Positions 44,393-54,779 of a stretch of 64,000 nucleotides of DNA are shown here, piece after piece. The DNA lies in the NCBI GenBank assembly GCA_022266195.1, contig WHVY01000001.1:16182001-16246000 (forward strand). The letters are read 5' to 3'. A program made the translations under genes and the position numbers. The stretch is from Tetranychus cinnabarinus (taxonomy: Eukaryota > Arthropoda > Arachnida > Trombidiformes > Tetranychidae). Positions within the stretch are counted from its first letter, which is position 1; each line of letters opens with the position of its first letter. The notes beneath the pieces were generated by a model. The model saw nothing but the letters and a program-made list of their open reading frames with translations, was not told the origin of the DNA and ran no database searches.

Positions 44393-45961
44393 TCAGAAAT
44401 ATCGCTTGAAGTTCAAAGTAAATAACATTAAAGATGAACCAATTTCCAACATAAACTTTAAAAAAAGGCATTAAGATTATTAGTTATTATAAAGTTTGAA
44501 GTCACAAGTAATCGATACAATAAAATATTGTTCAAACAAAACTTTGGCTGGGATGAAATTGAAAAACATATTTATTGCAAATCTGTAATACTAACTCTAA
44601 TGAAGAAATCCTTTCCAATTGTTGCTATCGACCCCAATTGAATGCCGATATTCGGTTCGGATAATCTTTCCATTAATTGTAAAAGCTTGATTAATATAAA
44701 ATAAAATGTTATTCCTTTTCTTTACACCTTTTTATTAAATTACCCTAAACTGATTGATTGCATCAGTGAAAACGCTGTATCGATAAATTATATGGATATG
44801 TGTATATAAGCGCTCGATCTGTATCCAAATTGAAGCAAAATCAGATAAATAGTCGATAAAATTCGATTGAATACTCACTTTGATTATAAATTTTCGTCCA
44901 ATCAATGAGATGTAACCAATAACGAGGAAAACAATGCAGCCAATTGACCCAAGTGAATTAGCAAACACTGGTGAATGGAAACGCATGATGAAACCATAAA
45001 ATATAAACAGATCACAAATAAAGGCAATGGCAGTGAAAACACAAAGGACTAAAGTACCAGTTAATTTAGCACACTTTTCTGATTGATTTAGACTATTAAA
45101 AGTGCTCTTGGTGAGGTTTGAAGCATCTTCATCAGTACATTTCAATCGTCGATGGGAATCTGCCAACTCGACTACTGATCGCAACCTAAAAAGGTGGTAC
45201 ACTTGCATTAAAATAATATAACCAAAAATAGCTATATATTTTCCGCTCAAGGTAAAAGTCGTAATCATTGCGACTAGACTCCAGGCCAAACTGAAAAATA
45301 CAAACTCTTCGACTTGATAAAAATGTGGATTGGAGAGGAGCATGAAATAATAGCAAATGGCAAGGAAGAGACAGCAAAACAGGAAATTACGGTTAAGTTG
45401 ATTGATCAGAATATGGATTGTACGATGAAATTTAACTGCTTGGTTTGGTGTCATTTGTAAGGTAACCGGATCAAATCCATGTTTAATTATGTCCGAGTAA
45501 ATTGTCAAAACACTATTTTTACCACTTTTATCATATAAAGCAACCCATTCGTTGACAACGACTCCAACCAGAAAGCCGATGATAAAAAAAACGTTAATAG
45601 TTATTCGATGTTTTGTTTTGTAAGCAGTGTCGCCTAAATACATTTGATAATCTTCATTGTCTATAATCGTTAGACAAATGAAACGAATCAAGTTGATTTG
45701 ACCAATTGCTCGTATAATTAGACTGAAATAGTCAGTTTTGGTTGATTGATGAGACACATTTTGCTTGAATCCAAACCGAGAAGCACGGAAAAATATTAGA
45801 AATTTTTCAAATTTAACGAGCTGTTCGATTGTCTTTTCGGATGTTAAACCATGATTCGGTAATCCTAGAACTAAATTGGTCGATTCAGTTTTCAAAGATG
45901 ACAATGAATAATTTCGCCATTGACTGAAAAGTTTCATATTTAATTTATTAATGGAATACAT
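44393..45961 (-). CDS. gustatory-receptor-like chemoreceptor 6 (four exons)
   Basis: Exons 44879-45961, 44744-44818, about 44596-44685 and 44393-44455 give ~436 aa. Exon 2 is one codon longer than in the others (25 codons, IERLYTHIH...INQFR) and its donor is AGG/GTAATT. The first intron is only 60 nt, in frame and free of stops, so retention would insert 20 residues. The usual MNN-type start survives upstream (MINFDFLISDVFH) but is out of frame after a small deletion near 45950, so I use MYSINKLNMKLF at 45961, which shortens the cytoplasmic N-terminus by ~14 residues. Confidence 0.78.
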
Positions 45962-46457
45962 CAGAAATTAAAAAGTCAAAGTTTATCATTATTGGTTTTG
46001 ATCTTATGATGAAAAAATATCAATTAATAGCAATCCCAATATTCATTTGTTGAAAAGGGTAAGTTTCACCAGATTACCGTTAAAAAGACTTCGAGTTAAA
46101 CCGAAGTTGAGACAGTAGTGGGTTTTCATGGACATTACATTAACCAAATAATAACAAAATAATCATCTTGTAACAAAAACTTTCGTTGGATACTCAATTG
46201 AAAGCAATATTGTTTAATGTTCAATCGTTAAGAGTGAATTTAATATCATCAAAGTTTAGCATTTAATTTAGTCATTCAAAGTTGAATCAATATTTGGCAA
46301 AGGCAAGATTTCTTTTAAAATTTGTTTATGAAACTCGACAAACTCAATATTTCTTTTCATTCGATGAATTTAATATAATCTGTGCGTGCGAATCGAGAAA
46401 AAAAAGTTGCAACTTTGTGCGTTTTAAGTGACATGAAAATAAAGTTCATTCATGCAA
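45962..46457. other. receptor 6 upstream region
   Basis: Array flank DNA (AATATCATCAAAGTT and CTCGACAAACTCAATATTTC segments shared with the other units). No gene. Confidence 0.4.
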
Positions 46458-46853
46458 TTAAAAAATTTCTTTGATAGTTTTCGATAAAATTACGTTTACA
46501 GCCAGGTAATCAGAATCAATCATATAAACGATGTTTTCTGGTGTAACGTCCAAAGGCCAATAAGAAACCAATAATGGGAAATAACATTTTATTTTGTTGT
46601 AGTTTAATACGAATAAACAACTTGGATTAAATTTACAATAGTTAAAGAGCTGAAACTGAATCAACTAGCCAAAACTTTCTTCGATAAATCGAAAAATTAC
46701 TTGAGCTTTTGAATCTAAATAATAATCTGCTGAATGCTTGAATATAATCTCACATGATATTTTCAAATCTTGTTGTAAAAAGATTGCGATAAATTCATAG
46801 AATGAACGCATTAGTGCGTGGAATGATATTCTATCAGAAAAGCTGTATTGCAC
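46458..46853 (-). pseudogene. unassigned frame with one internal stop
   Basis: The minus strand starts at 46853 (MQYSFSDRISFHALMRSFYE), reads 62 codons to a TAG at 46665-46667, and continues in the same frame for 68 codons (LIQFQLFNYCKFNPSC to LSKTIKEIF). One frame of 131 codons broken by a single stop suggests a small decayed gene or a stop readthrough. No known domain. Confidence 0.35.
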
Positions 46854-47090
46854 TTCTATTCATAGCTAATACTTGGCATTTATTATGATCTTTCGGGTAT
46901 CATTGAATTACAAGAATAATTATTTTTTAATATTATTTTGTAGATTTTGAAAGCGAAAAAATAATCAGTCGATTTAACATTTAATTTTATAAACAGATTT
47001 GCTTAGGCTTTTTACCATTGAAGAGTCAATCTGCTTGGGAATCGTGTCCAAGTCAATCAAATCATAATTGATTGTAATCCATTCCAATAT

Positions 47091-49008
47091 TCAGAAATAT
47101 CGCTTGAAATTCAAAGTAAACAACATTAAAGATGAACCAATTTCCATCATAAACTATATGCAAAAAGACATCAAGTTGCTGTTATTATTTAAAAATTCTA
47201 TATAAATCAATATTTATTATACTTATTTGGATAAAACAAAAGTTTCTGGATTGATGATATTGAAAATCTGTGATACTCACCACCATAAAGAAATCCTTTC
47301 CTATTGTAGTTATTGAACCCAATTGAATGCCATTTTTAGGTTCGGATAATCGTTCCATCAACTGTAAAAGCTTGAAAAATCAAAGGTTAGTATTTATATT
47401 TTGTATTAATACATTTTTTTATACGAATACTTTTTACGGACTTTTGAGTGAACAGTTGAGACTTTGGGGGTTTGGCACAGGTTAAATGAGAAAATAGAGG
47501 TCAAAGTTTAAACTTCGAGTTTTTTGCTGAATTGTAGAAGCATATGAATAAGCGTTAAAGATGAAAAACTATTTGTCAATTGCAATTTTCATAAACAAAA
47601 ATCTTCGATCAGTCATTGAGTCTTATTAACTATTAAATATAACATGATTTGCCTGAACATCGAAAAAAACTGAGCTAAAAATTAATAAAGTCATAAAAAA
47701 TTTGTCTCGTTCAACTAACGTTACACTTTTGTTTGAGTTTTGCTCATTATTCCTTACCTTAAACTGATTGTAGACATCGAGAACATTGTATCGATAAATT
47801 ATTTGAAGATGTGAATTTAAATGCTCCATCTGTATTGAATGTCGATTAATGACGAAAAATTAGCCAAAATAGTCTGTTTGAACATTTGAAAAAATACTCA
47901 CTTTAATTTTAAACTCTCGAGCAGTTAATGAGAGGCAACCAATAACGATGAAAACAATGCAACCAATTGAACCAGTCGAATTAGCGTAAAGTGGTGAATG
48001 AAAACGCATGATGAACCCATAAAATATGCATAGATCACCCATAAACGCAATGGCAGCGATCACAGAAAAGACTATAATACCAGTCAATTTAGAAAATTTT
48101 TCAAATTGATTTAGACTATCGAATGTGTACTTGATGAAGGTTGAAGCAAATTCATTGGTAAATTTTGAGCTACGATATGAATCGGACAACTCGATAGCTG
48201 AGCGCAACCTGTAAAACGAATACGCCTGTGTTAAAAAAAGATAACCAAAAATAGCAAAATATTGGCCAATCATGGTAAATGAGACGAAAACTACGACTAA
48301 ACTCCAGGCCAAACTGTAATAAGGCAACTGTTTGACTATATAAAAGTTTGGATTGAAGAGTAGTATCGAGAAGTAACAAGGTTTAACGAAGAGACAGCAA
48401 AATATAAAGCTACGATTGAGTTGAGTAACTAGTATATGAATTGTACGATGGAATGCAATTGCTTGGGTTTTCGTCATTTGTAAGATCAAAGGGTCAAATC
48501 CATGGTCAATTATGGACGAGTAAATGGCCAAAACACTGAATTTACCACTTTTGTCAAATAAAACGAGGCATTCACTGTTAACGGCTCCAATTAGATAAAT
48601 AATTGTGACCAGAAAGTTAATTATAAATCGATAATTTGTCTTGTAAGCAAAGTCACCTAAATACAATTGATAATCCTCAATGTATATAACTATTATACAA
48701 ATAAAACGAATCAAGTTGATTTGACCAATCACCCGCATAATTAGACGGAAATAGTCAGTTTTAGCTGATTGATGAGACACATTTTGCTCGAATCCAAACC
48801 GCGAGGCACGACAAATTATTGAAAATCTTTCAAACTTTACGAGTTGTCCAATTGTATCTTCGGGTGTAAGACTGTGATTTGGCAATCCTAACAGTAAATT
48901 GGTCCATTTACTTCTGAAAGGTGAATAATGTCGCCATTGACTGGAAATTTTCAGTTTTAAATTGTCATACAAATGAAAAGAATCAACGAAAGTTAAAAAA
49001 TTATTCAT
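47091..49008 (-). CDS. gustatory-receptor-like chemoreceptor 7 (four exons)
   Basis: Exons 47902-49008, 47758-47829, 47281-47370 and 47091-47153 give 443 aa. Start MNNFLTFVDSFHLYDNL; exon 2 MEHLNSHLQ...YNQFK; exon 3 LLQLMERLS...GKDFFMV; end LFTLNFKRYF. All splice signals are present. A three-residue deletion (PFRSKW where others have SLSSLKTE-like sequence) and a cysteine-containing ICRASRFGF are its particular features. Confidence 0.85.
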
Positions 49009-50734
49009 TTTCAGGTGTTGCGATCTTATTCAAAGATATACCAAATTATAGCAATTCAAGTATTTAGTTAATGATGAAGCTCCAGAAGTTATCAAATGGG
49101 AAACCTTCGAGTTAAATTTTAGTTTATACTGCAGTGGGTTTGCATGAGCTCATTCTTGTCATCTGATTGGAAAACAATATAAACTTTGAGAGTTCATTTA
49201 ATATCAGCAAAGTTTAACATTTAATTCAGGCATTAAATTTCGAATCAATATTAGCTTAATGGAATAGAAAATTATGCAAAAAAGAATCGAAACATCATTA
49301 AAGCTCAATCTTTTAATTACATCATAAGATCAACCTTGTCATCTAATAGATGGTCACGAACAGATTGTTTTTCAACAATTGATTTAAATGATAAATTAAC
49401 TTAGTTTTTGATCGAAATTCATCTAAAATAATTAATCAATATTTGCTCAATAATTAAATAATGGTAATGATTAGAATTTACAAATTTTTATCAGTGAGAA
49501 TATGGAATTCGAGCTTTCGTTGGAAAAATAGAGAAAATTAAATAAATTTAACTGTGTTGATTAATCATTTGAAATCAATTGTTGAAAAACTGACTCTCAA
49601 AGACTTTCGTGTTCTCCTAATTCAGAATTCGTACGCTATTTTGAAGTGATTGATTCGACGTCAGCAAATTCTTAATAACTTTTGAACTAATCAATTTTTC
49701 AAGACGATTTACGATATACTGATTAAATGAACTTTGGCAGTTTAGATGGTAAAAGATTTTGATTTTTTAGTTGTTATTTCAAGAGTTATTTAAATTTTAC
49801 AAAAACTTCAAGTCAAGTAAAAATGGATCTATGTTCAGTGTCCACCAAAACCATCAATGAATCGGGTTATTAAAGATTGGAAATCTGGTCCCGAAAAACG
49901 CAAAGAAAGAGCCAACTATGTTTCGAATACAAATCAGTTTTGCAAAAATTGCTTATTTACCTGATAAAAAGAGAGGAAATGAATCGAAAAATTTAGGGAG
50001 GAATTAGGAGTAAATGCGTGCACAATTCAATCTTTTAGGAGCTAAAGAAGTTCAGATTTTCTTCTGCATTGAACTTGGAGCAGCATAATATAAAAATTTA
50101 AAGCCAGTACGATTTCGGCTTCATCATTTTTCCATCTTTGAAAAATAAGGTACGAAAATTGAAAATCCAATAGGAGAAAGCTAGCCAGGCTCTGGTTAGG
50201 GAAGAAAAACATTTTAAAAAACTTAAAAATAAGATCGAGTTTTCACAAAACCAAGCAATTGTATCAGCACGTATCTTCAACCTTTCTTAATCTATTAATA
50301 TTTGAAGAAAAATGAAAAATCTTTGAATAGTCTGAAGTGTATTGATTGAATAATCATTCACACAGCTTTTTCCCCACGTTATTATATTCGTGACAAAGTT
50401 GCTTTGTTTAAGCAGTCGAAAGCGCAATTCGAAAGAAATGTTTCTTTAATTACGAATAAATAACAAAACATTGTTCTCCATTGCATTACCAAGTACGATT
50501 TAGTATCATCATTAAATTGTTTAACAATCAACTTGCAGAACATTTGTCTTCATTTGCATCATTTATTTCCCAACTTGATACAGTGTCTCAATAACTAGTC
50601 TAGACCATAAATACAAAAATAGTGTTAAAGAGTGAATAAATGCTTAAAGATTGGCTTGGATTTTTACTATTCAAGGGTTAATTAGGAGATCTTGTCTAAT
50701 TTAACTGAACCATAATTTTGATTATTTTTAATAT
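49009..50734. other. receptor 7 upstream and spacer, no gene seen
   Basis: Array-type flank to about 49330, then AT-rich DNA with short frames only. Around 50395-50620 it matches the spacer at 43610-43880. Confidence 0.4.
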
Positions 50735-51611
50735 TCAGAAGTATCGCTTGAAGTTCAGAGTGAACAACATTAAAGATGAGCCAATTTCCACCATAAACTG
50801 TATAAGAAAAGACATTAAGTTATAAATATTAAAACTTAATAAATAATCAATAATAATAAGATATTGATTTCAACCTAAAAAGATGATATATTGTATTGAA
50901 ACAAGATAACCAAAAATAGCAAAATATTTTCCAAACACGATAATTGTTGTAATAATTGCAACTAAACTCCAGACCAAACTGTAAAATTGAAACTCTTTGA
51001 CTTTATAAAAGTTTAGATTCAAGAGGAGTATGGAGTAGTAGCCAGGTCCATGAAGAGACAACAGAATATGAAATTACGGTTTAGTTGATTGATCAGTATA
51101 TGGACTGTGCGATGAAATTTTATTGCTTGGTTTGATCTCATTTGTAAGTGAACCGGGTCAAATCCATTTTTGATTATGTCCGAGTAAATTGTCAAAACAC
51201 TGTATTACCACTTTTATCATATGAAACAATCAATTCGGTGTTAACAACTCCAATTAAGAAGCAGGTAGCAAATAAAACGTCACCTAAATACAATTGGTAA
51301 TCCTCATCGTCTATTATTGTTAAGCAAACCAAACGAATCAAGTTGATTTGACCAATTGCTCGAATCATCAGACCTAGATAATCAGTTTTAATTGATTGAT
51401 GAGACTCATTTTTATTGAAGCCAAATCGAGAGGCACGAAAATATATTGACAATCTTTCAAATTTTAAGAGCTGTTCAATTGTCTCTTCGGATGTCAAAGT
51501 GTGATTCGGCAATCCTAGTAGTAAATTAGCTGATTCAATTTTCAAAGATGACAATGAATAATTTCGCCATCGACCGAAAAGTTTTATCTTTAATTTATCA
51601 TATAAATGCAA
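50735..51611 (-). pseudogene. gustatory-receptor-like chemoreceptor 8, deleted
   Basis: The minus strand begins MHLYDKLKIKLF (51611) and follows the family to EDYQLYLGD, where ~12 codons are missing before VLFATCFLIG. A frameshift after SYDKSGN ends the frame. Later parts appear in another frame (YYSILLLNLNFYKVKEF, FGKYFAIFGYL). A larger deletion joins the RLKS region directly to the last intron, removing the end of exon 1 and exons 2-3. Exon 4 (50735-50797) is perfect, which points to recent loss. Confidence 0.85.
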
Positions 51612-51864
51612 TAAACCACCGAAAGTTAAAAAAATTTATCATTATAAGTTGTTTTGATCTAATTATCAACTAATAGCAATCGATAAATAAGTAGTTGAGA
51701 GAGGTAAGTTATCAGATTTATAAGTGCCAGTGTTTCGAGTTATAATACTTTAGCTTAGACTGCATGTTTGCATGGAGGTTCAATTTATTGCATGGAAATA
51801 GACTTTTCATGACAACTTAATTCAAATCTTAACCTTGACATCTGAAGATGAAAGCAATATTGGT

Positions 51865-51995
51865 GTAAATTGATCAATTCAATTTTTAAAATTTAATTTA
51901 AAGATTACAATGAAAGATGTCGCTGTTGACTGAAAAGTATCAACTCCATTTCAATGTAAAAATGAAATATACAACCGAAACTTAAAAGGTTTAAG
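51865..51995 (-). pseudogene. N-terminal fragment of a receptor gene
   Basis: TTGATCAATTCAATTTT, GATTACAATGAAAGATGTCG and ATGAAATATACAACCGAAA follow the same order as the start of receptor exon 1 and closely resemble the fragment at 10085. Frames are broken. Confidence 0.5.
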
Positions 51996-52270
51996 TTGAT
52001 TAATCATTTCAAGTTGATTGTGGTAAAAAATATCAATTGATTACAATCCCGAGTTGTAAATATGTGAAACTTGACAGGCTAGATATTGTTTTTACCTATT
52101 GTAATTTGGTTAAATTACCATAGAGATTCTCTTATCTGCGGAAGCTTACGGTTCAAGTCCGAGGAATGTAGAATCAACTATTGATGAGTTATCCAAAAAT
52201 AGGCGTAAAAGCTTAACAGGCTGAAAGATGAGGAGCATTTATTTCAATTGAATTTTATTATCATACTCAT

Positions 52271-53154
52271 GAGTAGTAATAAAAATCGGTCTTTCAAACC
52301 ACTTTTTCAAGGGATTGCAAACTGTCTTTGAAGCCAGATTTCTTAAAAAGGGAAACTCGTCTTTCCAGACAGATTTTGATTGAAAATGTATTAGTCTTTG
52401 AAGCCATTTTAGAATATAAAACTGAAGTCATTATGTAAAAGTCAGTGCAGTAGTTGGAAATAAAAAAAGCGAGAAACATTGATTTATTCCTCATTTAATT
52501 TCAGAGCTAAAAGCGAAGAATATAGCTTAATAGCAAATGGAAAGTGCAAGAAAAAGTTCCATATCTTCCATATCAGTTCCTTATCTTCCATGCATTTCAG
52601 GAAAGAGAGATTCAATCTAAAACCTAGGCATCTCTTTGTTAAGCTGAATGACATTAGTGTAGTTTTAGGCATGGGAGGCATGAGAAACAACATTTTCACC
52701 TTCAATGAAATGAGACATCTGAAATCTGCGATTGATTCAGCTCTTTTGAATTTGAAAAATTTTGGTGAAATAAACAAGCGGCTCAAAGCGAAGATTGAGG
52801 AGTTGAATCTAAAAAATGACCGCCTGAATAAAGCCATCAAAACCTTGATCAAAGAAGAGAACAACCATGCTCAAGTGGAGAGAGATGTTTCAAAACTTTT
52901 TGAACAATGAGTAGTTTCCTCGATTTTTTACTTTCATCATTCTTTCCGTCTTTTTCCTTATGCGCCTGACCTTATACTTTTGCTAATAAATTTACATCAT
53001 TATTTCAAATCATTGCATTTACCTCAATTTATACACATATCTTCAACAAAAAACGGCTCCAAAGACAGTTGAGAAATTTGGTAAAAAATGGCTTGAAAGA
53101 CATATTTCAATCCTTTGAAAAAGTGGCGTCAAAGACGCATTTTTATCACTACTC
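52271..53154. mobile_element. non-autonomous TIR element with a coiled-coil frame
   Basis: The ends 52271-52320 and 53105-53154 are ~50-bp inverted repeats (~80 % by eye) centred on TAATAAAAAT and CCACTTTTTCAA. The motif TCTTTGAAGCCA and its complement recurs several times in both subterminal regions (52320-52410, 53050-53145), a common transposase-binding arrangement. There is no transposase; the only frame is at 52479. Confidence 0.65.
52479..52910 (+). CDS. coiled-coil protein inside the TIR element
   Basis: 143 aa, unrecognised. Residues ~85-140 have regular Leu/Ile spacing with many Lys/Glu (NKRLKAKIEELNLKNDRL, NKAIKTLIKEENN), a strong coiled coil. The N-terminal half is basic without a domain I know. 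A better start may be the ATG at 52593 or 52671. The opposite strand is also open for 126 codons, so coding status is uncertain. If real, it may be a captured or element-specific DNA-binding or dimerisation protein. Confidence 0.4.
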   Translation: MIYSSFNFRAKSEEYSLIANGKCKKKFHIFHISSLSSMHFRKERFNLKPRHLFVKLNDISVVLGMGGMRNNIFTFNEMRHLKSAIDSALLNLKNFGEINKRLKAKIEELNLKNDRLNKAIKTLIKEENNHAQVERDVSKLFEQ

Positions 53155-53369
53155 TCATGGAACTACTGGATGACCAGCAATAATGAAAATAACGCACCGC
53201 AATAAGATCTCCAATAGGTATTGGTTTCATCAACACGCACTGGAAACCAGATATGAACGCTGGTACAAGAAGAGTGTACTGGAATACACTGCTTTGCATA
53301 ATTTCAAGATTGTGGCATGGAGTTACCGACAAATATGGCGTTAATTTAGATCCAGCTAAAGCTTGAATT

Positions 53370-53620
53370 ATCGTTGGTGATTTCAACGCAAGTATTGATG
53401 AGAATTCATCCGATGATGATCGATCTCTCAAAGCTTTAATCGAAGAATATGGATTGCTTGCGGTGTCAACCGAAAACACTTATTTCTGTGACCACAGCAA
53501 TACAGTTGCTAGGTATGATTATATTTTACATACATAGAATTTGAACTTTTGCAGAAAATTAGAAGATTTAGACACAATTCAATCAGACCATAAAGCAATA
53601 TTTACGTAGCTAAAAGTCAC
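53370..53620 (+). pseudogene. LINE endonuclease relic
   Basis: The plus strand reads IIVGDFNASIDE, LIEEYGL, then RYDYIL and a frame-shifted QSDHKAIF. These are the successive motifs of the apurinic-like endonuclease (EEP fold) of non-LTR retrotransposons: GDFN, the substrate-loop R-x-DY, and the catalytic SDH. Stops and shifts make it non-functional, and no reverse transcriptase follows. Confidence 0.7.
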
Positions 53621-53905
53621 AAGCCATCCAGTAAAGAACTTTCCTCGTGAAAAACACAAAAACAAGGATTGGCACAGTTTCAGACAAATCGTTGGAGCAA
53701 GTAGTTTGAGATTTTAATCTATGTAATCTAATTTATGTTTTAACTTAATTTATTTACAATAATTTACATTGTTAAATTGTTCTCGTCTAATTGTTTTAAT
53801 TTTGATTTTGAATCAAAATTCAATTATCCTTCAAAATTGTTTTTTCAAATAGTAAAAACATCCCTTAATTGTTCCTAATAAAATTGTGCTTTATTTGAAA
53901 ATTCC

Positions 53906-54738
53906 ATGACGAAATGTCTCAATCAGATGTACTTTTCGACGGATCTCTTCCATAATGATGACGTTCTCATGGCGAAAGCATTGTTGCACCAGATGAGTTT
54001 TCGAAAATTAACAAATCAAGTTCAATTTCACTTGGGTGAGTTTACAATTATCCTAGAAGCTTTCTATAGCTCTGCTTCAGTACGCGATTCCACAAAGAAA
54101 TGTTTTCCGATGCATTCATTCTGGGTTGCTATGGTGGTATCTTCTGACTGGAAGGAAAAAACGATTCTCACTAATCAGATTATCATAGTTGCTAAAATTT
54201 CGTTTTTTGAGCTCGTTACTATTTTGGTAAAGGCTGTTCGCAAAAATGTAACCCCCGCTATGACCATATGGACATTTTGAATGTGACGAAGATGGTAAAA
54301 AATGTTTATCTGGATGGAAAGTTGATTATTGTGATATACCCATCTGTGCTGAAGGCTGTCACAATGGAACTTGTAAAACTCCAGGAAAATGTGATTGTAC
54401 AAATGGTTATGGAGGTTTTTCATGTGATAAATGTAGAGTTCACCCTAATTGTCAACATGGCTCTTGTGAGAAACCATAAGGAGTGTAATTGTGGAGACGG
54501 TTGGGGTGCCAGCTTTTGCGACAAAGATCTCAATTACTGTACACGTCATCGCCCTTGTATCAATGGGTTGTGTTTCAATGCTGGACAAAGATCTTATACC
54601 TGTTCTTGTTTCTCTGGATTTATCGGTGTCAACTGTCATATCCCAGTGTTTGACCGTTCAACTGCACCATGTCGTAATGGAGGTATTTGTTCCCAATCAT
54701 CACCTGGAACAAATTACCTGTGTATTTGTCCTCCGTGA
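53906..54738 (+). pseudogene. decayed Delta-type Notch ligand (MNNL, DSL, EGF repeats)
   Basis: Read across frame changes: an MNNL-like stretch (VQFHLGEFTIILEAFYSS), the DSL domain (ARYYFGKGCSQKCNPRYDHM, then ECDEDGKKCLSGW), then EGF repeats (CDIPICAEGCHNGTC, CTNGYGGFSC, CNCGDGWGASFC, CINGLCFNAGQRSYTCSC, PCRNGGICSQ) to a stop at 54738. Frameshifts lie near 54265 and 54478. No introns interrupt the DSL-EGF run, so it may be a retrocopy. Delta/Serrate proteins are transmembrane ligands of Notch; the transmembrane part is absent because the endogenous element begins right after. Confidence 0.78.
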
Positions 54739-54779
54739 AACGTAAGGGTAAACTGTGAAACTAAACAAATGTGGGGTTT

